This document shows, in pieces, positions 55,973 through 64,000 of a stretch of 64,000 nt of DNA. The notes beneath the pieces were generated by a model. That model was not told the DNA's origin and did not search any database. It worked only from the letters and a program-made list of their open reading frames with translations. The first letter of the stretch is position 1; every line of letters starts with the position of its first letter. The DNA is from Clonostachys chloroleuca (lineage: Eukaryota; Ascomycota; Sordariomycetes; Hypocreales; Bionectriaceae). The position numbers and the translations under genes were made by a program. The stretch lies in assembly GCA_037952775.1 (NCBI GenBank), contig JBANAY010000001.1, positions 4,154,001 to 4,218,000 of the forward strand, read 5' to 3'.

Positions 55973-57713
55973 TCGCCATCATCCATACTGACGGACCGAG
56001 ATTGGCCCAAACAAGAGATTGAAACGGCCGTAGATACGCAGATCACTAGACGCAGAGTGAAGAGAAGGCGAAGGGTCGGTCAGCAGATTTTGTTGCCCAA
56101 TGCAGGCAACGCATATGTCAGATTTTGGTAGATTACTACGGGGGCATAGATATTACTCGGGAGGGGCATCAGCTTAGGATTATAATGACGGTCTCGTATT
56201 TTTTTCATGGATCAATCAAGAGTGTTTTTTTGTCTTGTATGTCGCCTTGCCATGGTGGACTTGGACTGTGAGCGCCGTAGACCTGAGGCTACCCGGGAGC
56301 TTCCGTCTCCTCCACCCCTACTTACGTTGGTCGATACACAACGACATGAGAGCTGGTCCCCTCGCGCGGCTGAGACGGCAACCAAAGACCAATCTCATCA
56401 CAGACGATGTGCTGGACCCGCTTTGTTGATTTGGTAGGCTGACGGAGCATTTCCGCCATGCATGCTGGAAGTCTATAGTCTCAGCTGGTGGCAGAAATAT
56501 TCAGCCATGTGTCGGAAATACAACGCCACGGGGTGTCCTGAGCAACGCGTGGCTGCAGCCACTGTGCGAAAGAGGATCCTGCTGAACCTGCCGTCCCTAC
56601 AGACGGACCACGCCATCTCGGCGAGCCGGTGGCAAGCTGGCAAGCTAGGCAGCGAAGTGGGATGAGTGTGCCCAGTGAGACGACTTGCAGTCATGGCCGG
56701 CTGTGCAAAGCAAGCAATCTTCACCCCATGCCGTAATTTTTAGGTCTCATTTAAGCTTGAATCCATTGGAGTGTTAGCGCCAAAATGTCCGTCCCACAGC
56801 AACAGGGCAGGGCACAAGACCAATTGCTTTCTGCTCATTTGCCCGCTCAGCTGGGAAGACTGGCCAAGAAAAGCAAGCGGCAGAATTGCCGGCTTGGCTG
56901 GGCTTGCAACGTCATGACGTTCTCGCACCCATGCGCCCGATACAGTATGTACGTGCCAGGATTTACAAGCTAGTTCTTCCGATGGGCAAGGAAAAGAGCG
57001 GGTGTGAGGCGAGGTAGAGACGGCGGTTCTTGGCGGGGAGACGTGAGACAGGTAGCACGGCCCCGTCCGTTGGAGCTTTTTTTTTTTTCTTGTCCCGCCC
57101 TCTCAATGGAGCAGCCTGGATGTGCTGGAATAGACGAGCTACGGAGAAACGATGGCGAACACGCGGGCGACTTGCCCTACCTCCTTCCAGGATCTTCCCA
57201 CCTTGCCAAGGGCAGGCAGGGCAGCTCAGGTCGGTCGAGATTGAGTTAACGATGGGCCAAGGCACGGCCGGTCCCTATCGATGACCAAATGTTAGAGGTC
57301 TAGCCCTTTGTCTTGTTGACAAAATTTCCTCACGGGAGTGGCCATGTCTCTGCCTTAACGGCCTTCTTGGCGAGAATGCCCTCCAAGGTCAGCTGCCGCC
57401 TTCGCCTCCTGCACCTCCTACATATCCCACGCCTACCGATGGTACCTGTGGCCCTCCTTCATGCTCCTTGGTGGCTCCTCGCCCCGTTTATCGTCTCCAT
57501 GTTTTTTCTCTTCTGATCTGCAGTCACGCCTGTGCTGTGTATAAGAAGGCCCGCCCATTAAGCTCAGCCCGGGGTTGGAGCTATCTCCCTCGTTATCACC
57601 ACCACCTTTGCGTTTTCCTGCGCCGTATTAAAGACACAACAATCACACCGACTCAATTACTCGACTGTCGCATCTCATACCATATAGATATAAAATAAAG
57701 CAGATCTTCCACC
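55973..57713. other. Intergenic, no supported gene; promoter of the GNAT gene
   Basis: 1.7 kb with several short frames lacking protein character. A poly-T tract lies at about 57078-57089. A TATA-like tataagaa at 57540-57547, about 170 bases before the ATG at 57714, with C-rich leader DNA, may be the core promoter of the next gene. Confidence 0.45.
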
Positions 57714-58466
57714 ATGACCAACACCATCCGCCAGGCCAAGCCCGACGAGCTGCCTGCCGTCGTCAAGTGCATCCTCGCTGCCATCAACAAGGAGCGCCTG
57801 TGGACAAACTTTGTCCCAGCCAAGGGCGGCCAGGACGAGAGCTACCTCGCCGAGATCGAGAACCTCCTCAAGGAGCACCTCGACCCCTCGAACAAGGACT
57901 GGGTCATCGAGGTCGTCGACCTGGCAAAGAAGGGCGCGCCGGCCCAGATCGTCGCCGTCGCCGTGTGGGACATGTCCGGCGCCTCAGAGGAGGACAAGAA
58001 AGGTACATACATACATGACCCATCCGACCAGAGGAGACCTGCAATCATTGATGCTGACAATGGACCAGCCCAGCAGCCTCAGACGGCCATCAAGGACGAC
58101 CGGCTGCGCGCGTACATCGAGGTCCTGCGCAAGGCCCGCGCCGACGTCTTCAGCCGCTACCCCCAGCACACGTACCTCCAGCTGCTGGCCACGCACCCCG
58201 ACCACCAGAACCGCGGGTACGGCAAGGACCTGGTGCACTCGTACATGGCCAAGGCCAAGCAGAAGGGCGGCGTGCTCACCGCGCTCGGCGGGCCCTTTGG
58301 CTACATCTTCTTCTCCGGGCTCGGCTTCCACGACCTCGGCCCCGTCGAACTGCCGCCCAGCAGCGCCACGGACGCGCAGATGGTCAAGGCCCTGAGTCTG
58401 GTCGTCAACCAGGAGGAGCGGCGGAGGTCCATTGTCGACTCGCTCATCAACTACATCTCTAGCTAG
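57714..58466 (+). CDS. GNAT-family N-acetyltransferase
   Basis: The uninterrupted frame encodes 250 aa, but bases 58003-58068 look like an in-frame 66-bp intron (gtacat...gctgac...ccag). The intron translation (YIHDPSDQRRPAIIDADNG) is unlike the rest, so the real protein is probably about 228 aa. The acetyl-CoA site is motif A, LATHPDHQNRGYGKDLV, with the R/Q-x-x-G-x-G/A pattern. ALGGPFGYIFFSGLGF matches the C-terminal GNAT strand (FYxxxGF). The gene is strongly G/C-biased at third positions. Substrate unknown. Confidence 0.82.
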   Translation: MTNTIRQAKPDELPAVVKCILAAINKERLWTNFVPAKGGQDESYLAEIENLLKEHLDPSNKDWVIEVVDLAKKGAPAQIVAVAVWDMSGASEEDKKGTYIHDPSDQRRPAIIDADNGPAQQPQTAIKDDRLRAYIEVLRKARADVFSRYPQHTYLQLLATHPDHQNRGYGKDLVHSYMAKAKQKGGVLTALGGPFGYIFFSGLGFHDLGPVELPPSSATDAQMVKALSLVVNQEERRRSIVDSLINYISS

Positions 58467-59191
58467 GAGGGGATGTATCTGGTAGTCACTCTGTTTTCTT
58501 TCTCTTTCACTCTCATCGCTTTCAATATACGTCGGTCGGCAGATGGATGTTGTATCTGGTCGTTCTGGCTATTAGATATGTGCCTGGAAGTGGGCTGGGG
58601 ATGCCCACGACGATTCTACGACGATGCTTGCTTGGTCTGACTTTTATTCATACCCTCATGTTTTTGGTTAAGCTACAGCCTTCTTCTTAGCAAAAGAAGG
58701 CCACAATAAAAATCATACCACATCAATCGCAACCCCTCGTCCGCCGGGCTCATCAGAATCCATCATCGCGACAAGCTCCAGCCCCTCTTCCCCAGATGAC
58801 GTAGCGGCTTGCAGGGATGCGCAGCTTGTGCTCTTGGCGCGTTTATGCATTTCGTGGCCGTTTGGGAGCAACGCCGGTGATTTCCGTCCCTACAAATTGA
58901 GACATGGCGGGGCAAGACAATGGCTGGTGATGGAACCACGGCCTGTTCTATTCCCCATCGTAGGGCTGCTCCATGTAGGTGTAATTTGCTGAGCTGAGTG
59001 AAAGCTATCTTGCAGTTTATCGCAGAATGGTCCCAGAATTGGAAAATCTACAGATTGGCTGTCCAAATAGCCCGAGATCAGCAATATCCCTGCCTGATTC
59101 TGATGTCACAGGCCTGCTTCAGTGGGAAGCTCTCAAATGTCGAGTGAAGGGCGCAACAAAGGAGAAAAACGCCCAATCCTCGCCTCGGTGA
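58467..59191. other. Intergenic, no supported gene
   Basis: 725 bases between two plus-strand genes. Only short frames were seen. Confidence 0.45.
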
Positions 59192-60059
59192 ATGTTAACG
59201 AGCGAGCAATCCATGCTCATCCAGCAGACTTTCAATCGCAACATGGCATCCCAGACAGCAACCAAGCCCGAGCTTGAGCAGGCCTTCTTCTCGTTCGTGG
59301 CCGGCATCAACCAGCATGACGAGAACGCCATCTCCGTGCTCCTCGCAGCAGACCTCAACCACAATGGCCAGCAGCTCGGAAAGCAAGAATACCTAGACGG
59401 CCTACTCAAGGCCACGGCAGACACGCAAGACATCGTGGTCGACATGCTCATCGTGAGCAGCCAAAACCCCGCCGTGGCAGCCAGGCTCATCCACCACTCC
59501 GGCCAAGGCCACCAACAACACCCAGAATACGTCTTCGTCCACTTCTCTTCCCAGCCGTCCCCCAAGATAACCAACGTGCGCTCCCTTGCCGACGAAGCCT
59601 CATCCTCTCCCATCCCCCTCTCCCCCCAGCACCGACGGCAGAACAGACCAACGCCGTGAAGGACCTCCCGTCCTTCTACACCGACTACATCGCCTCCATC
59701 AACACCCACACCATGGAGGAGCACTTCCCCCGCTTCTGCCAGCCCAATCTCACGCACAACACCCGGAGCCTCGACATCCCCAGCTACATCCACCTCATCG
59801 AGTCCTCGTTCGAGGACATCCGCGGCCTGCACTTCAACGTCGTCGACCTCGTCGCCGACGAGGCGAAACAGCAGGTCGCCTCGCGGATCGAGTTCACCGG
59901 CCGGCCTGTCCGTCCCTTCCGCGGCGTCGAGCCGGGGGTAAGCGGGGAGGAGGTCAAGTTCCACGAGCACGCGTTCTACTTCCTCGAGGGGGGAAGATCG
60001 TGAGGGTGTGGTCCGTCTTGGACATGGGTGCCTACAAGAGATGTCTAGGTCGGTCGTAG
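59192..60059 (+). CDS. Tandem SnoaL-like (NTF2-fold) protein, C-terminal frameshift
   Basis: Exon 1 is 59192-59575, the intron is 59576-59646 (gtgcgc...gaacag) and exon 2 starts at 59647. The protein begins with a SnoaL-like half (ELEQAFFSFVAGINQHDENAISVLLAADLNHNGQQLGKQEYLDGLL) and repeats the fold (LPSFYTDYIASINTHTMEEHFPRFCQPNLTHNTRSLDIPSYIHLIESSF). At 59988-59993 a six-G run ends the frame early (TGA at 60001). With seven G the conserved ending EGGKIVRVWSVLDMGAYKRCLGRS would follow to the stop at 60059. Met 59192 or the later Met at 59243 may be the start. SnoaL-like proteins are cyclases, isomerases or orphan. Function unknown. Confidence 0.72.
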
Positions 60060-60333
60060 ATTTGCCCCCTTACATATACAAGAGTTTATAGAGAAGAATA
60101 AGAGAAACGCATTCTGTTTTGGTTTCGACTAATCAATGTGAACATTTTCCTGTAATTTCTACCAGATGATGTGCTGTACAGCCTATACCAAGGTCTCGCA
60201 ACGCCATGAAAACACGTCTAACAAACCGTCGCCCTTTTAGCCCCATCTCCATTGCCGAAGAAGAAAAATCCCCCCAAAAAAATGCTGTAAATATCGAACC
60301 ATGCAGCGCCTATCCAAGACACAAGCCCACCTT
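60060..60333. other. 3' regions of two convergent genes
   Basis: About 270 bases between the SnoaL-like gene (plus) and Ima1 (minus). No feature recognised. Confidence 0.4.
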
Positions 60334-62507
60334 TTACGAAAACATATCCCAGACCAAGTGGCCCAGCATCACGAACAGCACCCCTATGCCCGCGCAGCCC
60401 GCCTCGGTCGCATCGCCTCTCCAGGCGCCCCAGCCGGCATATCCCAGGCCCGCCAGCTCGGTGCCGGCGACGACGAGGCCAGCCGCCGCTCTGGCCCTGC
60501 AGGCGTAGATACCCACGGCGGAGGCGAGGCCGAGCAGACCGAGCTGGATCTCGCACACGTGCGCAACGGGCATCGTCAGCATGAGCAACCATACCACCAC
60601 AATGCCGCCAACAACAATAATCTCCACGGCCGTCCTCTGCTGCCGCTGGGTCTCGGAGCGGAGTGCGGCCAGCTTTTCGGATTGCGTCCCCTCGCCCGGA
60701 TCCAGCTCCGTCTCCCCCGAGCCGAGGCTGAAGCTTTGACCGAGCATATCAGCCAAGCTGTTGGTCTCGTCGTTCTCCTTTCCGGGAGCAAAGAACTTGG
60801 GCTGGTTGAACGTCACACCCCCGTCGCGAGATCCGCCCTTCAGCTTGTCGCCTCGCTTGGCGGCAGCCCCGCGGAAGAAGATGTTCTCCCCCGTCTCCTT
60901 TGGTTTCGCGATGAGCGCCGGCTGATTCGGCGGGTTTCGTAGTTTGTGGGCGGGGTTGAGCGGTGCAGGCGGCACCTTGTACCAGAACGCACCGCTGTCG
61001 GTGTTTGTAGGCGCCTGCCCGAAGGTCCTCAGAGAGCTTGTAGGTCCCTGGCCAAACCCCCTTACTGCAGGCGTACGTGACCCTTGAAGCGCCCGGGGTG
61101 GTGACGACTCCACTGTTGGTGTCCAGTCCATCTCATCACTGGCATCGTAAGCTTGCGTGTTGGGGGTTCCGAATTGTTGAGAGGCAGCACTTCGGAAGCG
61201 GCTGGAAGAGAGAAAGGGGCTCTGTGACTGCATAGGTGCCGGTGTAACTTGGGCCGACTGTATATTGGGCTTCCTCGTTGGCGTTGTATTTGGAGAGTCC
61301 AATGCTTCGTTGAGCATTTCTGCAAATCCCTTGGGCTCCGAAGATCTCTGCTGAACCAGCGGAGCATCTGGCCTGGGTGGGCTCACGGGCGCTCTCCCTC
61401 CAAAGAGAGGCGTGGTGTCTACCTTGATAGCACGGAGGGCCAGGGTGTAAAGCTATCGCTGGTTAGTCTCGGACTCCTATAAATAAACTGACCAAGACAA
61501 AGGAAACCCTACCAGTGACATGGCAGCAGCCATAACCAGATGCGCACTGAGTTGGGCGTTTTTCGGCTGCCCGTCCAAATCAACCAGGTTGATCACACCC
61601 AGACGAAATGCAACAATGAGCAGCTGGAAACAGTACCATTGTCTTAACCCTAGCAAGTGCCTGGTGAATCCACGGACCACCTTAACGAACTGTGGATTCC
61701 ACCATACAACAAAGAGCCCTGCCCAAAGACTAAACCGTAACAAAGCATGCTTTGGTGGCAGCATGCTGAGGACTCGCCCTATCAGAGATTGCCATCTCCC
61801 TTCGTCCTCCGGGTCCGACATGCCGCTCTCGCTGTCCTTTTGGCTAATGATGATCTCCAAGAAACCCTTGAGGTGCCAGCTCATCTGTAAGAGGAACCCT
61901 CCCCACCATATCAACCGGCCGATGTAGTATACCCAGTCTAGCTTGGAGGTTCGATTGGTTCGCAGTCGCGACTGCCGGCTCAAATCCATCATCTTCCGCA
62001 GATGGTCCGTCTTGGCCGTGTATCCGGCCTTGTCGATTGCCGAGTTGACCCTGACCTCGCATTGCTCGCAGACCTGGGGGTATCGCTTTTCCAAGCCCCT
62101 CCGAAATTTGTAGTAGTCGCGCTCGAGCTCCTCATTGTCCGGGTCGTCCGAGTCTTCGGGCAGGTACTGCGCCAGCGACGCCGTGAATAAGTGCTGGTTC
62201 TTCAAGCATGTGGAGCAGAAGATGTTCTCGGTGCGCGGCGATGTTTGTCGTGCCGTCGTGTGCTGTACGCCGGGGTGTGATTCTTGTACCATTGCGACGG
62301 GGGGATCCGTGATCTCTCCATTCTACAGAACTAGTGTCAGTCAAAGGCTCGCTTTCGCTTTGCAGGTTCCCCTTTACGTACCTCGTCTAAGTAGTTGGTC
62401 GCATCGCAGTTGGGGCAGTCGAACTCGGTAGTGATGCCATCGAAGCGGATTGTTGACCTCTTGCCGCAGTAGAAGCAGCTGAGGTATCTACCGGCCCGCC
62501 GGCGCAT
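60334..62507 (-). CDS. ima1: Inner nuclear membrane protein Ima1 (Ima1 N-terminal domain)
   Basis: Exons 62382-62507, 61513-62322 and 60334-61452 join in frame to 684 aa (introns 59 and 60 bp). The N-terminal Cys-rich domain has CFYC (11-14), CPNC (31-34), then CSTC and CEQC, probably binding zinc, as in S. pombe Ima1 and its metazoan relatives. Several hydrophobic segments follow (WWGGFLLQMSWHLKGFLEII, LWAGLFVVWW, AHLVMAAAMSL). Then comes a long Ser/Pro/Thr-rich nucleoplasmic-type region with a small motif rich in Phe-Gly (RGFGQG, RTFGQA), and C-terminal hydrophobic helices (EIIVVGGIVVVWLLML, LGLASAVGIYACRA). It links the inner nuclear membrane to chromatin in known members. Confidence 0.85.
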
Positions 62508-63005
62508 GCTTCCGCCTAAACACCAAAATGCGCGCTATATTCTGTAGAATTGAAGGAACAGATGATTCTGAGCTGGGCAGAGAAAGCTGGCATGTGTTGT
62601 AGGATCGTCGTTGTACCCGCCGTGGTCGTATGCTTGGAGATTTGTTTGTATGTACGCAGGCAAATGTAAATAGGCCAATGCAGGAAATTCAACAATGACG
62701 GAGCGGAACCGTTCCAGGGGCTTCTCTAGTGCGCTGGCTCCACTAATGGCCAGCAGTCCAGGGCCTGTGCGTGCCGAGCGGCCTGGGGAGGCGCCCGGGA
62801 ATAGTGGGTCCACATTCACGCCTGCCTTCAATCCATGTGAACCTGAAGCACGAAATCAAATGCATCATTCTATTTCCCTGATGCACCGAATTCCCGTCCA
62901 GCTCAACCCCAACCCGACATGTTATAGTCGCCATCGCATCCGAGACGCCACGCCATCTCAACACTCTCAATCCCATCAAGGCGGTCCCCCGAAGATGCAG
63001 CCACC
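62508..63005. promoter_or_regulatory. Divergent promoter, Ima1 / Dsc3
   Basis: About 500 bases between two divergent housekeeping genes. Short frames on both strands are not convincing. No specific site is called. Confidence 0.35.
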
Positions 63006-63869
63006 ATGACGGCGCCTCTCTGCCTCACCATTCGCTTCTCCAACTCCCTCTCCGATCTCAACCTCGACATCCCGTCCCCCGAATCAACCACCATCCTCGG
63101 CCTCAAGCGCCTCCTTCGCTCCAAAATCGACTCCCGCAACCGCCTCCGCCTCATCTACCAGGGCCGCCTCCTCGCCGACTCCTCCGCCCTCTCGTCCGTG
63201 CTCAAGCCGCCCCTCCAGCCACCTCCCACCGCCAGCCAGGACCACCATCATGACCCCAAGGGCAAAGGCAAGGCCAAGGCCGCCGACGACGATGCCCTCT
63301 CCCCGCCTCTGCGCATCTACGTCATCTGCTCCATCGCCGACGACGAGCTCTCCCAGCCCGAGCTAGACGCCGAGGCCGCCGCCGCCGACCTACCCCCCGC
63401 CCTTGATCAGGACGGTCTCCTGTCGGGAAGCGTCCAGCAGAAAGCGTCCACCCGCCCCCGTCCCCGCGGCTTCGACCGCCTCCTCACCTCGGGCTTCACC
63501 TCGTCCGAGATCTCCACCCTCCGCACGCAGTTCGCCTCCATCCACGCGGACCGCTACCCGCCCGACGCGCCCCCCTCGCCCGACACCCTCCGCGGGCTCG
63601 AGGACTCGTGGATCGACTCCAACGCCTTCGGCCAGGGCCTCGCCACCACCGCAGGCGGCGGGGAGGACGCCTCCGGGTTGGGCCAGGGGATAGACGACAT
63701 CTTCATCCGCGCCATGATGATCGGCTTCTTCTGGCCGCTCGGCAGCCTGACCTGGCTCCTAAGGCAGGAGGGGCTCTGGAACGACAAGTGGCAGATCTTC
63801 GTCGCCGCGGGGGCCGTGCTGAGTCTGCTCGTCGGCACCATCGTGAGCATATCCGGGGGTCGGCCGTGA
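63006..63869 (+). CDS. dsc3: DSC E3 ubiquitin ligase complex subunit 3 (ubiquitin-like N-domain, DUF2407)
   Basis: 287 aa, intronless. The N-terminal ubiquitin-like fold reads CLTIRFSNSLSDLNLDIPSPESTTILGLKRLLRSKI...LRLIYQGRLLADSSAL. A Lys/His/Asp-rich linker and ICSIADDELSQPEL follow. The DUF2407 C-terminal part reads GFDRLLTSGFTSSEISTLRTQFASIHADRYPPDAPP...LEDSWIDSN, and two membrane helices complete it (IRAMMIGFFWPLGSLTWLL, WQIFVAAGAVLSLLVGTIVSI). In other fungi the Golgi DSC complex ubiquitinates membrane substrates such as SREBP precursors, linking it to hypoxia and azole response. The third codon position is strongly G/C. Confidence 0.88.
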   Translation: MTAPLCLTIRFSNSLSDLNLDIPSPESTTILGLKRLLRSKIDSRNRLRLIYQGRLLADSSALSSVLKPPLQPPPTASQDHHHDPKGKGKAKAADDDALSPPLRIYVICSIADDELSQPELDAEAAAADLPPALDQDGLLSGSVQQKASTRPRPRGFDRLLTSGFTSSEISTLRTQFASIHADRYPPDAPPSPDTLRGLEDSWIDSNAFGQGLATTAGGGEDASGLGQGIDDIFIRAMMIGFFWPLGSLTWLLRQEGLWNDKWQIFVAAGAVLSLLVGTIVSISGGRP

Positions 63870-64000
63870 TTTAAAACAAGCCGCTGTTGAGAGACGCAAA
63901 AGATACACTTATTAGATTCGTGGGGTTTACGTCCGGTCTCTTAGGTTGTGCTCTGCTTTGCATCACGACAAAAGCATTTCTCCTAGCATGAGACATGATG
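63870..64000. other. 3' flank of Dsc3 gene
   Basis: The last 131 bases contain no further gene start that can be judged. Confidence 0.4.

Noticed and set aside
57811..58395. A 194-codon alternative frame in the GNAT gene
   Set aside because: Arg/Thr/Ser-rich composition typical of a shifted frame of G/C-biased coding DNA.
59119..59970. A 283-codon minus frame over the SnoaL-like gene
   Set aside because: Antisense shadow; the plus strand has splice sites and family motifs.

Overview
The window is nuclear DNA of a filamentous ascomycete (Pezizomycotina). The PDR transporter, the Zn2Cys6 and C2H2 regulators, Ima1 and a DSC-complex subunit suggest Sordariomycetes, most likely Hypocreales, but I cannot name the species. 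Genes are on both strands. Introns are short (about 50-90 bp, GT...AG, often with CTAAC/CTGAC near the acceptor). No rRNA, intact tRNA, CRISPR array or intact transposon was seen.

Layout. 0-10 kb: a partial SDR at the left edge, a BBE-like FAD oxidase, a C2H2 zinc-finger protein and a type-B carboxylesterase. 10-16 kb: a truncated amino-acid permease, a bacterial-type threonine aldolase, an AlaX-type tRNA-editing protein and a second C2H2 protein split by a frameshift. 16-28 kb: a secreted SGNH esterase, a peroxisomal acyl-CoA oxidase (SKL end), a secreted alpha/beta hydrolase with Cys at the nucleophile elbow, an SDR, a regulator with adjacent C2H2 and Zn2Cys6 fingers, and an MBL-fold-like protein. 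28-31 kb: decayed phosphotransferase and ankyrin genes around an A/T-dominated island. 31-37 kb: an enolase-superfamily cis-3-hydroxyproline-dehydratase-like enzyme, an NAD-dependent epimerase-like protein and a proline racemase/hydroxyproline epimerase, together a plausible imino-acid catabolic group, plus a possible small Cys-rich secreted protein. 38.8-46.2 kb: a full-size PDR ABC transporter divergent from a Zn2Cys6 regulator. 46.8-56 kb: a gene graveyard (DAO-type oxidoreductase, P450 reductase, AT-hook repeat protein, FHA/kinase-like gene). 57.7-64 kb: GC-rich housekeeping DNA with a GNAT acetyltransferase, a tandem SnoaL-like protein, inner nuclear membrane protein Ima1 and DSC subunit 3.

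The strongest cross-window signal is that several otherwise well-preserved genes are broken or mis-started by exactly one missing base in a G/C run (near 4578, 15303, 26070, 59988, and a GG context near 20536). All go in the same direction. This looks more like systematic homopolymer under-calling than biology. The genes at 46-56 kb and 28-31 kb carry additional nonsense codons and other indels, so they look genuinely decayed.

I did not find anything I can defend as a wholly new system. The best biological leads are the imino-acid gene group, the transporter/regulator pair, the 8-Cys secreted peptide and the decayed FHA-pseudokinase and AT-hook genes.
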